Part shown: positions 1 through 10,174 of the stretch, piece by piece
Numbering within the stretch: the stretch's first letter is position 1
How the letters are laid out: the number at the start of each line of letters is the position of its first letter
Source: Cytobacillus firmus
GTDB lineage: Bacteria; Bacillota; Bacilli; Bacillales; Cytobacillaceae
NCBI RefSeq assembly: GCF_023657595.1
Contig: NZ_CP098323.1
Coordinates: 1,760,001-1,824,000 of the forward strand
Length of the DNA: 64,000 nt
Reading direction: 5' to 3'
Notes under the pieces: generated by a model
Told to the model about the DNA's origin: nothing
Seen by the model: only the letters and a program-made list of their open reading frames with translations
Database searches by the model: none
Program-made: the position numbers and the translations under genes

Positions 1-2
1 CG

Positions 3-512
3 GGGCCGGTGGTAGCTGCAGCAGTTATTTTGCCTGAAAACTTTTATCTGCCGGGATTAGATGATTCAAAAAAAGTGCCTGAACAAAAAAGAGCAGAATA
101 TTATGAAATCATTAACGCTGAGGCCGAGGCGGTCAGCGTTGGGATCATCGAATCAGATGAAATCGACCGCATCAATATTTTTGAAGCGACAAAAAAGGCA
201 ATGCTGTCAGCGATTGAAGGCCTGAATCCAAAACCGGACTTCCTGCTTGTAGATGCCGTAAAACTTTTAACACCTTATCCAATGGAAGCAATCATTAAGG
301 GAGATGGCAAAAGCGTAACGATTGCTGCAGCCTCGATCATAGCCAAGGTTACAAGAGACAGAATGATGGCTGAAATAGGCAAAGAGTTTCCACAGTATGG
401 ATTCGGGAAAAATATGGGGTATGGGACTAAGGAGCATCTTGAAGCGATAACACTTCATGGAATTACGCCTTATCACCGGAAAAGCTTTGCGCCAATAAAA
501 GATTCTTATTGA
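3..512 (+). CDS. rnhB: Ribonuclease HII, 5'-truncated by the window edge
   Basis: RNase HII cuts the RNA strand of RNA-DNA hybrids and removes misincorporated ribonucleotides in the cytoplasm. The reading frame is open from base 3 and begins in the family motif [11 protein letters not shown], which in the full protein follows the N-terminal catalytic DE motif, so roughly the first third is missing from the window. The downstream catalytic segments are present: LLVDAV and the [20 protein letters not shown] region, ending in a C-terminal region with YGTKEHLEA. The GTG at base 9 is an internal valine, not a start. It lies 21 bases before ylqG, as in Bacillus subtilis. Confidence 0.95.
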   Translation, partial: GPVVAAAVILPENFYLPGLDDSKKVPEQKRAEYYEIINAEAEAVSVGIIESDEIDRINIFEATKKAMLSAIEGLNPKPDFLLVDAVKLLTPYPMEAIIKGDGKSVTIAAASIIAKVTRDRMMAEIGKEFPQYGFGKNMGYGTKEHLEAITLHGITPYHRKSFAPIKDSY

Positions 513-533
513 AATAGAATAGAAGGTGAAGAT

Positions 534-2393
534 ATGAAGCCGTCTGAAATAATTCAAAAAATCATAAGGCATGACCAGAGCAATGCAGGAAAGACGGCTG
601 CGCTCAGGCCAGGGCAAATTGTCAGCGGAAAAGTAGCAAAGCTATTTCCTAATCAGACGGCAGAGGTGCAGATCGGGACACATAAAGTGATTGCGCAGCT
701 TGAAACCCCTTTGTCAGCGGACAATAGATATTGGTTCAGAGTAGAACCTGGTGATGGACTGCTGCGCTTAAGAGTTATGGAATCTGTAAACATCCAAAGT
801 AAAGGAACTCCTGCTGAAAGCCTTTTAAGTCAGCTGGGAATGAAGTTGTCCCGGGAAAATCAAATGCTGATTCAATATTTTCTTAAGGAGCAGCTGCCGA
901 TTACAGGTGAAACTTTAAGAATGGCATCGGAATGGATCATCTATGAAAGCAAATCTGCAGCAGAAGGCCTGAGGACGGTAAAAGAGATGATATTAAGGCA
1001 GCTTCCCTTTTCGAAGGATGTTTATTCAGCTCTATCCTCAGTCTTAAACGGTGACTCTCTTTCTTCGATTATGGGAGAATTACAGGATGAGTTAAAGAGA
1101 GCCGATTTATCATCCAAAGGGCAGCAAATATACTCCCTGCTGGGGGTTATGACAAAGACTTCTAGGGACAAACTTGGCCAGCAGGCAGTAGTCGGACTGT
1201 TTTCAGAGTGGCTGAATGCAAAAGATCAGGCAGGGTCCCTCTCAGCTTTCCAGCTCCTGAAAGCAGCGGGGATGTTTCCGGGTGAAGCTGACGAGGGTGC
1301 TGTCATAAAACAGCTTATTGAGGACGGCGTGCAAAATAAACCGATTATTCAAACGCTGAGTGAACTTCTGAAAACAAGCGAATCAGGGAACAGGCAGCAA
1401 TTTATATTGAATTTGGCCAAACTCAATGGAGTTATCGCAGAAAGTTCGAAAAACAGAGGACAAGCTCAAGCTCTACAAAACTTACTCAATGATTTTCGAA
1501 ATGGAAGTATATCTTTTCCTGCAGAAAAAAATATACTTCACACCGTTTTTAAATCGGCCCTATCTCTTACAATTAATGATGATATAGAACATTTAGTAGA
1601 TGGAGACAAGTTCAGGCTGGCTGCTGTTCAGGCGGGGAAATTATTGGGCGGTGAAAAACCCTTCGCTGCAGCTGCACTCGGCCCTCAGGAAATCACAATG
1701 CTGGAAGAGATGAGAAATAGCCTGCGTCCCGAATCTCATTTCCCATATGATCAGCGTAATATACATAGTGAGTTAAAGAGAATAATCACAGCATTAGGGT
1801 TTTCTCATGAACATGACGTCCTAAAGTTATTAAAACAGAATGATGATGGAGCCGTCAAAAATCTGGATGCTCTCAAACCGCTTCTGATGGGCTTCTTAAC
1901 CGAAGAACCTGCACATGCAGCTAAAGATGCAGCGGAACGGCTGCTGCATAAAATAACCGGCTTTCAGGCTCTCTCACAGGAATCAGGGCCATTGCAGCAC
2001 TTTATCTTTCAGCTGCCGGTTTCTCTATGGGGAAAGATTTCTGATATGACTATGCAGTGGAGCGGAAGGAGAACAGAAGGCGGAAATATTGATCCAAACC
2101 ATTGCCGTGTTATCTTTTATTTAGATTTGGAGCACCTGAATGAAACGATTATCGACCTTCAGGTCCAAAACAGAATCATCAATATTTCAGTTATTAATGG
2201 GCATAGCGGAATAAAGGATTTAACAGCTCCATTTGCAGCTGTATTAAAAGCAAATTTATTAAAATTAAATTATAAGCTGTCCTCGGTTTCCTTCCGGGAG
2301 CCGGAGCCTGCAGGTGATTCACTTTTAGCAAGAGAAACAATGACATCAATTGTACAGGCGAATCAATTCAGCGGAGTAGATATTAAAATATGA
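534..2393 (+). CDS. ylqG: YlqG-like protein with FliK-type C-terminal domain
   Basis: A 619-residue protein of no proven function, matched to ylqG by its position between rnhB and ylqH and by its layout. Residues 25-85 (RPGQIVSGKVAKLFPNQTAE) look like a small beta domain. The middle is a long, mostly helical region. Residues about 490-600 resemble the flagellar hook-length control C-terminal domain (Flg_hook type): an LDLEHLNETIIDLQVQN stretch followed by a LKANLLKLNYKLSSVSF segment, the pattern seen in FliK proteins. The start is ATG with GAAGGTGAA upstream. The stop overlaps the ylqH start. Inference: a FliK-like partner of the FlhB-like YlqH. Assignment of locus name is firm; function is not known. 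Confidence 0.8.
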   Translation: MKPSEIIQKIIRHDQSNAGKTAALRPGQIVSGKVAKLFPNQTAEVQIGTHKVIAQLETPLSADNRYWFRVEPGDGLLRLRVMESVNIQSKGTPAESLLSQLGMKLSRENQMLIQYFLKEQLPITGETLRMASEWIIYESKSAAEGLRTVKEMILRQLPFSKDVYSALSSVLNGDSLSSIMGELQDELKRADLSSKGQQIYSLLGVMTKTSRDKLGQQAVVGLFSEWLNAKDQAGSLSAFQLLKAAGMFPGEADEGAVIKQLIEDGVQNKPIIQTLSELLKTSESGNRQQFILNLAKLNGVIAESSKNRGQAQALQNLLNDFRNGSISFPAEKNILHTVFKSALSLTINDDIEHLVDGDKFRLAAVQAGKLLGGEKPFAAAALGPQEITMLEEMRNSLRPESHFPYDQRNIHSELKRIITALGFSHEHDVLKLLKQNDDGAVKNLDALKPLLMGFLTEEPAHAAKDAAERLLHKITGFQALSQESGPLQHFIFQLPVSLWGKISDMTMQWSGRRTEGGNIDPNHCRVIFYLDLEHLNETIIDLQVQNRIINISVINGHSGIKDLTAPFAAVLKANLLKLNYKLSSVSFREPEPAGDSLLARETMTSIVQANQFSGVDIKI

Positions 2394-2686
2394 AAAAAGA
2401 GCGTGTTGCACAAAGGAAAGAAGCGGTAGCATTAACATATGATTCTGAGAGTCATGGGGCCCCCAGGGTATCTGCAAAGGGGAAGGGCCTGACAGCTGAA
2501 AATATCCTTGAAAAGGCTAAGGAACATGGTATTCCGGTTCAGGAGGACCCTGCCCTTGTTGAGCTTCTTGGCAAGCTTAATATCAATGAAGGGATTCCGG
2601 AAGAGCTTTATCAGGCTGTTGCAGAGGTATTTGCTTTCATCTACAGGGCTGATCAGGAGGCTGGAAAGAGGGAAAATAGTAAATAA
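2390..2686 (+). CDS. ylqH: YlqH, stand-alone FlhB C-terminal-like protein
   Basis: A 98-residue protein that aligns by eye with the cytoplasmic C-terminal domain of FlhB, the export gate switch protein. It has the AVALTYD strand, the ENILEKAKEHGIPVQEDPAL segment and the terminal IPEELYQAVAEVFAFIYR helix, which match AIALSYDE, KIKLIAKEHDVIAVENRPLA and IPEEFFKAVAEILAYVYR in the FlhB encoded at 30480. It starts just past where FlhB has its self-cleaving NPTH motif and has no NPTH itself, so it resembles a pre-cut fragment. It has no membrane segments. Its ATG overlaps the ylqG stop by four bases, so the two are translationally coupled. Confidence 0.88.
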   Translation: MKKERVAQRKEAVALTYDSESHGAPRVSAKGKGLTAENILEKAKEHGIPVQEDPALVELLGKLNINEGIPEELYQAVAEVFAFIYRADQEAGKRENSK

Positions 2687-2772
2687 TCTATTCTGGTAAA
2701 CCAATATGTTTCTCTTAAAGTAATCTTTGCGAGTAGAAAAAAACGGGATAATACTTAAATCAACTAGAATCG

Positions 2773-2800
2773 AAAGCTGTCGAAGGGCAGTTTTTTCTTT
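2773..2800 (+). terminator. Rho-independent terminator after ylqH
   Basis: A 5-bp core stem CTGTC/GGCAG with a GAAG loop, extended by A-U pairs, is followed by TTTTTTCTTT. It closes the rnhB-ylqGH unit before the sucCD promoter. Confidence 0.7.
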
Positions 2801-2915
2801 ATTTTAATAAAATATTTTCCTGTGAGATCAGGTTCAAATCCACTATGATAACAGGGTTTTTGCACTGCCCAATATTTATAATTTTTAAAGAAATATAATA
2901 TTTTAGAGTAAATGG

Positions 2916-2957
2916 TAGACAAGGGTTGTGTCATTTAATAAAATGAAAGCGCAGTCT
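2916..2957 (+). promoter_or_regulatory. SigA-type promoter of sucCD with overlapping cre-like site
   Basis: TAGACA at 2916-2921 and TAAAAT at 2939-2944 are separated by 17 bases and give a good SigA promoter 47 bases before the sucC start. A cre-like sequence TGAAAGCGCAGTCT (2944-2957) begins at the last base of the -10 box and matches 8 of the 10 defined positions of the CcpA consensus TGNAANCGNWWNCA. Repression there is inferred only. Confidence 0.65.
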
Positions 2958-2990
2958 ATTTTTTTGAAGAGTTAGATAGGAGGATGGGAA

Positions 2991-4151
2991 ATGAATATAC
3001 ATGAGTATCAAGGTAAAGAAGTCCTCAGACAATACGGGGTAGCCGTTCCGAACGGAAAAGTTGCATTTACAGTTGAAGAAGCTGTTGAAGCTGCGAAAGA
3101 ACTTGGCACTGAGGTGTGTGTGGTTAAAGCGCAAATCCATGCCGGAGGACGCGGTAAAGCTGGCGGTGTAAAAGTTGCCAAAAATCTTGACGAAGTTCGT
3201 ACATATGCAGGTGAAATCTTAGGAAAAACACTTGTTACACATCAAACAGGCCCGGAAGGCAAGGAAGTAAAGCGTTTACTTATTGAAGAGGGCTGTGACA
3301 TTAAGAAGGAATATTATGTGGGCCTTGTACTGGACCGAGCTACATCTCGCGTAGTATTAATGGCTTCAGAAGAGGGCGGTACAGAAATCGAAGAAGTGGC
3401 TGAAAAAACGCCAGAAAAAATCTTCAAGGAAGAAATCGATCCTGTTCTTGGTTTAACAGCATTCCAGGCCCGCAGAATCGCTTTTAATATCAATATTCCA
3501 TCAAAGCTTGTCGGACAAGCTGTTAAATTCATGATGGGCTTATACAGAGCTTATATTGAAAAGGATTGCTCTATTGCTGAAATCAATCCATTAGTTGTAA
3601 CTGGCGACGGCAAGGTTATGGCTCTGGATGCTAAGCTGAACTTTGATGGGAATGCCCTTTACCGTCAAAAAGATATCATGGATCTACGTGACCTTGAAGA
3701 AGAGGATGCGAAGGAAATCGAAGCATCAAAATATGACCTAAGCTATATTTCCCTTGATGGAAACATCGGCTGCATGGTTAACGGTGCAGGTTTAGCGATG
3801 GCTACTATGGATATCGTTAAGCATTATGGCGGAGACCCGGCCAATTTCCTTGATGTTGGGGGCGGAGCTACAGCTGAGAAAGTAACAGAAGCCTTCAAAA
3901 TCATCCTTTCTGATAAAAACGTAAAAGGTATTTTTGTAAATATCTTCGGCGGAATCATGAAGTGCGACATCATCGCCACTGGTGTAGTGGAAGCAGCGAA
4001 GCAAGTAGGCTTGAATGTGCCATTAGTTGTACGTCTGGAAGGCACGAATGTTGAAATGGGCAAGAAAATTCTTGCTGAAGCCGATATCGATATTATCGCA
4101 GCTGAATCCATGGCTGACGGCGCACAAAAAATCGTTTCTTTAGTAGGCTAA
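2991..4151 (+). CDS. sucC: Succinyl-CoA synthetase (ADP-forming) beta subunit
   Basis: With SucD it interconverts succinyl-CoA and succinate with formation of ADP/ATP in the citric acid cycle. The 386 residues are the usual length. The N-terminal ATP-grasp domain opens [17 protein letters not shown] and contains the [12 protein letters not shown] nucleotide loop; the C-terminal ligase domain has the [11 protein letters not shown] and GGGATAEKV glycine-rich stretches and a [11 protein letters not shown] motif. AGGAGG lies 7 bases before the ATG. It has its own promoter and is followed by sucD after 118 bases without a terminator, so the two are one operon. Confidence 0.98.
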   Translation: MNIHEYQGKEVLRQYGVAVPNGKVAFTVEEAVEAAKELGTEVCVVKAQIHAGGRGKAGGVKVAKNLDEVRTYAGEILGKTLVTHQTGPEGKEVKRLLIEEGCDIKKEYYVGLVLDRATSRVVLMASEEGGTEIEEVAEKTPEKIFKEEIDPVLGLTAFQARRIAFNINIPSKLVGQAVKFMMGLYRAYIEKDCSIAEINPLVVTGDGKVMALDAKLNFDGNALYRQKDIMDLRDLEEEDAKEIEASKYDLSYISLDGNIGCMVNGAGLAMATMDIVKHYGGDPANFLDVGGGATAEKVTEAFKIILSDKNVKGIFVNIFGGIMKCDIIATGVVEAAKQVGLNVPLVVRLEGTNVEMGKKILAEADIDIIAAESMADGAQKIVSLVG

Positions 4152-4269
4152 GAATTAAAAATGAGCGGCCGTTCAGCATTAAAGGCATATAGCGGAAACC
4201 GATCTTCAGTTTTTGATTAAAGCCTATGAGCATATGACGGCACTCTTTAGACCAGGAAGGAGAATTAAT

Positions 4270-5172
4270 GTGAGCGTATTTATTAATAAAGATACTAAAG
4301 TTATAGTTCAAGGGATTACCGGCTCAACAGCCCTCTTCCATACAAAGCAAATGCTTGAATACGGAACGCAAATTGTCGGCGGTGTAACTCCGGGTAAAGG
4401 CGGTACTGAAGTAGAGGGTGTTCCTGTCTTCAATACAGTGGAGGAAGCGGTTAAGGCAACAGGTGCAAATGCCTCCGTAATCTATGTTCCGGCTCCATTT
4501 GCTGCAGATGCTATTCTTGAGGCTGTAGATGCAGAATTGGATCTTGCAATTTGTATCACTGAGCATATTCCTGTGTTGGATATGGTTAAAGTTAAGCGTT
4601 ATATGGAAGGCAAGAAGACACGCCTTGTAGGTCCTAACTGCCCGGGTGTTATCACTCCTGAAGAGTGTAAGATCGGCATTATGCCTGGTTACATCCACAC
4701 TAAAGGCCATGTTGGAGTTGTGTCCCGTTCCGGAACATTGACTTATGAAGCTGTACATCAGCTGACACAGGAAGGAATCGGCCAATCTACTGCTGTTGGA
4801 ATCGGCGGAGATCCGGTTAACGGAACAAACTTCATTGATGTTTTAAAAGCATTCAATGAAGATCCTGAAACTTATGCTGTCATCATGATTGGTGAAATCG
4901 GCGGAACTGCTGAAGAAGAAGCTGCAGAATGGGTTAAAGAGAACATGACCAAGCCTGTTGTAGGCTTCATCGGAGGGCGCACTGCACCTCCAGGAAAGCG
5001 TATGGGCCATGCCGGAGCAATTATTTCAGGAGGCAAAGGAACAGCTGATGAAAAAATCCGTGTAATGAATGAATGCGGAATTCAGGTAGCTGATACTCCA
5101 TCCGTAATGGGTGAAACCCTGATTAAGGTTCTAAAAGAAAAAGGCCTTTATGACCAGTGTAAAACACACTAA
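4270..5172 (+). CDS. sucD: Succinyl-CoA synthetase alpha subunit
   Basis: This 300-residue subunit binds CoA and carries the phosphohistidine intermediate. Visible motifs are the CoA-binding [13 protein letters not shown] near the N-terminus, GPNCPGVI, and the active-site loop around [10 protein letters not shown], whose histidine is phosphorylated. I chose the GTG at 4270: it gives [15 protein letters not shown], the normal start for the family, and AGGAAGGAG ends 7 bases before it. The ATG two bases upstream is out of frame and runs at once into a stop. An in-frame extension further upstream has no ribosome site and is not family-like. Confidence 0.97.
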   Translation: MSVFINKDTKVIVQGITGSTALFHTKQMLEYGTQIVGGVTPGKGGTEVEGVPVFNTVEEAVKATGANASVIYVPAPFAADAILEAVDAELDLAICITEHIPVLDMVKVKRYMEGKKTRLVGPNCPGVITPEECKIGIMPGYIHTKGHVGVVSRSGTLTYEAVHQLTQEGIGQSTAVGIGGDPVNGTNFIDVLKAFNEDPETYAVIMIGEIGGTAEEEAAEWVKENMTKPVVGFIGGRTAPPGKRMGHAGAIISGGKGTADEKIRVMNECGIQVADTPSVMGETLIKVLKEKGLYDQCKTH

Positions 5173-5191
5173 TCTTTTCGAATAACTTAAG

Positions 5192-5222
5192 AATAGTCCC
5201 TCTTTATGAGGGACTATTTCTG
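5192..5222 (+). terminator. Terminator of sucCD
   Basis: The stem AATAGTCCCTC/GAGGGACTATT with a short loop is followed by TTCT. It separates sucCD from dprA. Confidence 0.85.
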
Positions 5223-5287
5223 CATTGTCAAATCCGGTCATCCCCCACATACCCCCGTCTACTTTAATAACATTTCAGGAGGCTCCC

Positions 5288-6163
5288 ATGAATGAATTTA
5301 ATATGAGGCTCACCCATCTCCACCACTGCAGAGGAATGAGCTGGAAGATGATTTATTACATTCTGAAAACAGATCCCGAATTGAAATTTCTGTATAATGA
5401 TGCACCCCGCCGAATTATGCCCCAGGTAATCACCACTCAGGAAGCACTTTCCAATGCACTCCAGGATCTCCATTCTGATCGAATCGAGGAACAAATTCGC
5501 CAATACTCACCAAATGGCATTAAAGCCATTACAATTTTTGACGAGGAATATCCAGTTCTGCTAAAAGAAACATACCAGCCGCCTTGGGTTTTATATGCCC
5601 GAGGCGATACCCGTCTTTTGAATAGCGGAGTTCATCTGGCCGTTGTTGGGTCCAGACAGGCAACAGAGTATGGCGAAAAAGCCATTCAGTCCATTTTCCC
5701 CAAGCTTATTGACCGTGGGGTTATTATTGTAAGCGGGCTGGCGGCCGGCATCGATGCCATTGCGCATAAGGAAGCAATAAAAAATAAAGGAAAAACAATC
5801 GGTGTCATAGCCGGGGGCCTGTTTCATATTTATCCACAGGCAAATCAGAAGCTTGCTTATGAAATGATGAAAAACCATCTGGTTATATCTGAATATCCGC
5901 CAGACACAAGGCCCTCAAGATGGCAGTTTCCAATGAGAAACCGAATCATAAGCGGTATTAGCAGAGGGACACTGATTATTCAGGCGAAAAGCAAAAGCGG
6001 CTCTCTTATTACAGCTAACTATGCTGTGCAAGAAGGCCGGGAAGTGTTTGCAGTACCAGGGAATATTTTCAGCCCATTCTCATGTGGAACCAATGAGTTA
6101 ATTCAGCAAGGCGCCAAACTGGTTAAATCAGCTGAAGAAATCTTAGAGGAGTTCCCTTACTGA
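5288..6163 (+). CDS. dprA: DNA processing protein DprA/Smf
   Basis: DprA binds incoming single-stranded DNA and loads RecA during natural transformation. The 291-residue protein has an N-terminal helical region followed by the Rossmann-like domain with GSRQATEYGE, IVSGLAAGIDAIAHKEAI and GGLFHIYPQAN, which form the single-strand DNA-binding fold. It ends at about the length of B. subtilis Smf and lacks a C-terminal winged helix. The start is ATG 5288, six bases after AGGAGG; an upstream in-frame extension is rejected because it lacks a ribosome site. It sits between sucD and topA as in B. subtilis. Confidence 0.96.
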   Translation: MNEFNMRLTHLHHCRGMSWKMIYYILKTDPELKFLYNDAPRRIMPQVITTQEALSNALQDLHSDRIEEQIRQYSPNGIKAITIFDEEYPVLLKETYQPPWVLYARGDTRLLNSGVHLAVVGSRQATEYGEKAIQSIFPKLIDRGVIIVSGLAAGIDAIAHKEAIKNKGKTIGVIAGGLFHIYPQANQKLAYEMMKNHLVISEYPPDTRPSRWQFPMRNRIISGISRGTLIIQAKSKSGSLITANYAVQEGREVFAVPGNIFSPFSCGTNELIQQGAKLVKSAEEILEEFPY

Positions 6164-6179
6164 TCAGGTCAAATAAAAA

Positions 6180-6208
6180 AGGAGCCTTGATATAAATTAA
6201 AGGCTCCT
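6180..6208 (+). terminator. Probable terminator after dprA
   Basis: The perfect 9-bp stem AGGAGCCTT/AAGGCTCCT has an 11-base loop. The downstream T-run is weak (AATCTTTC), so termination may be partial. Confidence 0.65.
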
Positions 6209-6560
6209 AATCTTTCATCAGTCATAATAAATTTGTTTATTTAAAGGATTTTTTACAAAAAGGTTGAAATTCTATTAAAACTGTTATACATTTTGCAACA
6301 GGTATGAACGAAAGTAAGAGAATGCTTAGTTAGTTAATTTAGGATCTTTTCTTGGAAACGGTTGCGGAAATAATCCGATTAAGTTTGACAAACTTGAATA
6401 GAATGTAGAATAATAATGAATATTTCAATACACATGCAATTATGAGGCTGTTCTATTGATATAGATAAAGAAGACAGGCAATTTTAGCAGGTGAAAAATA
6501 CCGTGTTTCAAAAAGATTTTGCCTGGATGTTTTAAAATTCCCTCTCAAGGAGGACTATTG
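6209..6560 (+). promoter_or_regulatory. dprA-topA gap: two promoter candidates and a cre-like site
   Basis: This 352-base AT-rich gap holds no gene. Candidate 1 is TTGAAA (6264-6269) and TATACA (6285-6290) with a TG extension before the -10 box but only 15 bases between. Candidate 2 is a perfect TTGACA (6385-6390) followed by TAGAAT (6406-6411) or AATAAT (6409-6414). Upstream of candidate 2, TGGAAACGGTTGCG (6353-6366) matches the CcpA consensus at 9 of 10 defined positions. Candidate 2 is the more likely topA promoter. Confidence 0.5.
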
Positions 6561-8636
6561 ATGTCAGAGTTTCTTGTTATCGTTGAGTCACCTGCAAAGG
6601 CAAAAACGATTGAGCGTTATTTAGGAAAAAAATATAAAGTAAAAGCTTCCATGGGACATGTCAGGGATCTTCCCAAAAGCCAAATGGGCATTGATGTGGA
6701 AAATAACTTTGAACCCAAATACATAACAATTCGCGGAAAGGGCCCTGTTTTAAAGGAGCTTAAGACAGCGGCCAAAAAAGCTAAAAAAATTTATCTCGCG
6801 GCTGACCCCGACAGAGAAGGAGAAGCTATTGCCTGGCATTTGGCACATAGCCTGGATATGGATATTAAGTCGGATTGCCGTGTTGTTTTTAATGAAATCA
6901 CTAAAGATGCCATTAAAGAATCCTTTAAGCATCCAAGGCCAATCAACATGGATCTTGTTGATGCGCAGCAGGCAAGAAGGATGCTGGACAGACTGGTCGG
7001 CTATAATATCAGCCCCTTACTATGGAAGAAAGTGAAAAAAGGATTAAGTGCGGGGAGAGTCCAGTCTGTTGCAGTCCGATTGATCATCGACCGTGAAAAG
7101 GAAATTAAGGACTTTATACCAGAAGAGTACTGGTCCATTGATGGAGAGTTCCTTAAAGGAAAAACAGCCTTTGATGCATCATTTTACGGATTTAAGAATG
7201 AAAAAGTGGAATTGAAGTCGGAAAGCGAAGTTCAAAATATTTTAAGTAAAATGAAGGGCAATAAATTCAAGGTGGAATCGGTCACCAAGAAGGAAAGAAA
7301 GCGGAATCCTGCAGCCCCTTTTACTACGTCATCACTTCAGCAGGAAGCTGCAAGAAAATTAAATTTCCGTGCCAAGAAAACGATGATGCTTGCACAGCAG
7401 CTATATGAAGGAATTGAACTCGGCAAGGAAGGAACTGTCGGTTTAATCACTTATATGAGAACCGACTCAACACGCATATCCGAAATTGCACAAAGTGAAG
7501 CTGCAGACTATATTCAAAGCTCTTACGGGAAAGAGTTCCTGCAGAGTGAAAAGAAAAAAGAAAAGAAAAACAGCAATGCCCAGGATGCCCATGAGGCCAT
7601 CCGCCCGACAAGCACATTAAAGTCGCCTGCAAGTTTAAAAGAATACTTGTCGCGTGATCAGCTGCGATTATACAGGCTTATCTGGGAACGCTTTATTGCA
7701 AGCCAAATGGCACCAGCGGTTATGGACACCATGAGTGTCGATCTGAAAAATGGTGAAGTGATCTTCCGGGCGACAGGCTCAAAAGTGAAATTCCCAGGAT
7801 TCATGAAAGTATATGTTGAAGGCACTGATGACCAGTCGGAGGAAAAAGATAATATGCTCCCTGATCTGAAGGAAGGGGATGAAGTCCTTAAAAAAGACAT
7901 CGAACCTAAACAGCACTTTACACAGCCACCTCCAAGGTATACTGAGGCAAGGCTGGTAAAAACACTTGAAGAACAGGGCATTGGGCGGCCATCCACCTTC
8001 GCACCGACACTTGATACAATCCAAAAACGGGGCTATGTTGCTCTGGATAATAAACGTTTTATTCCGACCGAACTGGGTGAAATCGTTCTAGAATTAATCA
8101 TGGAATTCTTCCCTGAGATCCTTGATATCGAGTTTACCGCAAAAATGGAAAAAGATCTGGACTATGTTGAAGAAGGCAAAGTCAACTGGGTACAGATCAT
8201 TAATGATTTCTATATAGATTTTGAAAAAAATCTTAAAATAGCGGAAAAGGAAATGCAGGAAGTAGAAATTAAGGATGAACCTGCCGGTGAGGATTGCGAA
8301 CAATGCGGCAATCCTATGGTGTTCAAGATGGGACGCTATGGAAAGTTCATGGCCTGCAGCAATTTCCCTGACTGCCGCAATACTAAACCGATTGTCAAGG
8401 ATATCGGTGTGAAATGTCCAAAGTGCGAAGAAGGTAATATCATTGAAAGAAAAAGCAAAAAACGCCGGATCTTCTACGGCTGTGACAGGTTCCCTGAATG
8501 TGACTTTATTTCTTGGGATAAGCCCCTGCCGAGAAGCTGTCCGAAATGTGATAACCTGCTGGTTGAGAAAAAACTCAAAAAAGGTGTTCAGGTTCAGTGT
8601 GTTGAATGCGACTATAAGGAAGAAAAGCAAAGTTAA
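6561..8636 (+). CDS. topA: DNA topoisomerase I
   Basis: Relaxes negative supercoils by a single-strand cut, with a tyrosine phosphodiester intermediate. The 691 residues equal the B. subtilis length. Seen in order: the N-terminal TOPRIM domain ([18 protein letters not shown] and [15 protein letters not shown]), the [13 protein letters not shown] region, the active-site segment [14 protein letters not shown] with the catalytic tyrosine, [18 protein letters not shown], and three C-terminal four-cysteine zinc modules (CEQCG...CSNFPDC, CPKCEEG...CDRFPEC, CPKCDN...CVEC). The start is ATG 6561, seven bases after AAGGAGGA; the longer in-frame reading from 6519 is rejected. Confidence 0.98.
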   Translation: MSEFLVIVESPAKAKTIERYLGKKYKVKASMGHVRDLPKSQMGIDVENNFEPKYITIRGKGPVLKELKTAAKKAKKIYLAADPDREGEAIAWHLAHSLDMDIKSDCRVVFNEITKDAIKESFKHPRPINMDLVDAQQARRMLDRLVGYNISPLLWKKVKKGLSAGRVQSVAVRLIIDREKEIKDFIPEEYWSIDGEFLKGKTAFDASFYGFKNEKVELKSESEVQNILSKMKGNKFKVESVTKKERKRNPAAPFTTSSLQQEAARKLNFRAKKTMMLAQQLYEGIELGKEGTVGLITYMRTDSTRISEIAQSEAADYIQSSYGKEFLQSEKKKEKKNSNAQDAHEAIRPTSTLKSPASLKEYLSRDQLRLYRLIWERFIASQMAPAVMDTMSVDLKNGEVIFRATGSKVKFPGFMKVYVEGTDDQSEEKDNMLPDLKEGDEVLKKDIEPKQHFTQPPPRYTEARLVKTLEEQGIGRPSTFAPTLDTIQKRGYVALDNKRFIPTELGEIVLELIMEFFPEILDIEFTAKMEKDLDYVEEGKVNWVQIINDFYIDFEKNLKIAEKEMQEVEIKDEPAGEDCEQCGNPMVFKMGRYGKFMACSNFPDCRNTKPIVKDIGVKCPKCEEGNIIERKSKKRRIFYGCDRFPECDFISWDKPLPRSCPKCDNLLVEKKLKKGVQVQCVECDYKEEKQS

Positions 8637-8662
8637 GGGTGAGCTTAAATGCTCACTCTTTT
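8637..8662 (+). terminator. Terminator of topA
   Basis: The 8-bp stem GGGTGAGC/GCTCACTC has a TTAAAT loop and a following TTTT, starting directly after the topA stop codon. Confidence 0.85.
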
Positions 8663-8858
8663 CTATTGAGGGATGAGCATCCAAAATACTTCCAGTCTGG
8701 CTATTTTCAAAGAAATTAGTACATGAAACTTTTTTATTTTTAAATCGTATTGTAAAATGGCAAAATGAATAAGAACAGGGTAAAGTAAGAGAGACTGTTT
8801 TTAATAAATATAAATTATTCATGATATCGTCATCATAGTATATATGGAGGTTCAATTT

Positions 8859-10166
8859 ATGAAAGATACAGCAGTGAATGTAATTGGCGCAGGATTGGCA
8901 GGCAGTGAGGCTGCTTGGCAGCTTGCCAGCAGGGGAATAAAGGTAAATCTATATGAAATGAGGCCTGTAAGGCAGACTCCTGCTCATCACACTGATAAAT
9001 TTGCAGAACTTGTCTGCAGCAACTCCCTGCGTGCAAATACTTTAACAAATGCAGTCGGGGTATTAAAAGAAGAAATGAGAAAGCTGAATTCTGTCATTAT
9101 CCATTCAGCTGACAGCAGTGCAGTTCCTGCCGGAGGCGCATTGGCAGTTGACCGCCATGATTTTGCTGCCCGTGTAACCGAACAAGTCAAAAACCATCCG
9201 AACGTAACAGTAATAAACGAAGAAGTGACAGATATTCCGGAAGGGCCAACTGTTATTGCCACTGGACCGCTCACAAGTGAAGCTTTATCCGCAAAATTAA
9301 AAGAGCTGTCCGGGGAAGATTATTTATATTTTTATGATGCGGCTGCTCCAATTCTCGAAAAAGATTCAATCGATATGAATAAAGTTTATTTGAAATCACG
9401 TTATGATAAGGGAGAAGCGGCATATCTGAATTGTCCAATGACAGAAGAAGAATTTGACCGCTTTTATGAGGCTCTTACCTCAGCGGAAACAGTTCCATTA
9501 AAGGAATTTGAAAAGGAAATCTTTTTCGAGGGCTGTATGCCAATAGAAGTGATGGCAAACAGGGGGAAGAAAACCATGCTTTTCGGCCCGATGAAACCTG
9601 TTGGTTTAGAAGATCCTAAAACAGGAAAAAGGCCATATGCAGTTGTCCAGCTTCGCCAGGATGATGCTGCAGGAACTCTTTACAATATAGTAGGTTTTCA
9701 GACACATCTGAAATGGGGTCCTCAAAAAGAAGTAATCCGATTGATTCCTGGTCTTGAAAATGCTGAGATAGTAAGATATGGTGTTATGCACCGGAATACA
9801 TTCATCAATTCTCCAAAAGTACTTCGTGCAACATATCAGTTCAAGAATAGGGATGATTTATTCTTTGCAGGACAAATGACCGGAGTTGAAGGGTATGTGG
9901 AATCTGCAGCCAGCGGACTTGTGGCAGGCATCAATGCTGCAAGGCTTGTTGCAGGAGAAGATCCAATAGAGTTTCCTCATGAAACGGCGATTGGAAGTAT
10001 GGCTCGATATATTACTACAGCAAACCCGAAGAGTTTCCAGCCTATGAATGCTAATTTTGGTTTATTCCCAGATCTTCCTGAAAAAATTAGAGGAAAAAAA
10101 GAAAGAAATGAAAAACATGCAGAAAGAGCATTGGGAACAATTCAGAACTTTGTGAAAAATTTGTAA
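8859..10166 (+). CDS. trmFO: Folate/FAD-dependent tRNA U54 methyltransferase
   Basis: TrmFO makes 5-methyluridine at position 54 of the tRNA T-loop, with methylenetetrahydrofolate as carbon donor and FAD as reductant. The 435 residues match the family. The FAD-binding [14 protein letters not shown] motif is at the N-terminus, followed by [10 protein letters not shown], the cysteine-containing [27 protein letters not shown] and the C-terminal [20 protein letters not shown] segment. ATG 8859 follows GGAGG by eight bases; the upstream in-frame ATG at 8844 would cover this ribosome site and is rejected. It was earlier called gid. Confidence 0.97.
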   Translation: MKDTAVNVIGAGLAGSEAAWQLASRGIKVNLYEMRPVRQTPAHHTDKFAELVCSNSLRANTLTNAVGVLKEEMRKLNSVIIHSADSSAVPAGGALAVDRHDFAARVTEQVKNHPNVTVINEEVTDIPEGPTVIATGPLTSEALSAKLKELSGEDYLYFYDAAAPILEKDSIDMNKVYLKSRYDKGEAAYLNCPMTEEEFDRFYEALTSAETVPLKEFEKEIFFEGCMPIEVMANRGKKTMLFGPMKPVGLEDPKTGKRPYAVVQLRQDDAAGTLYNIVGFQTHLKWGPQKEVIRLIPGLENAEIVRYGVMHRNTFINSPKVLRATYQFKNRDDLFFAGQMTGVEGYVESAASGLVAGINAARLVAGEDPIEFPHETAIGSMARYITTANPKSFQPMNANFGLFPDLPEKIRGKKERNEKHAERALGTIQNFVKNL

Positions 10167-10174
10167 ATTATGTT

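Noticed and set aside
4213-4269. In-frame upstream extension of sucD
   Set aside because: AGGAAGGAG directly before GTG 4270 and the family start [10 protein letters not shown] fix the start; the extension has no ribosome site.
4324-4785. 153-codon minus-strand open frame over sucD
   Set aside because: Shadow of sucD with odd composition and no ribosome site.
8094-8855. 253-codon open frame on the minus strand over topA
   Set aside because: It is antisense to a strongly conserved gene, has no ribosome site or recognisable domain and is explained by the codon bias of topA.
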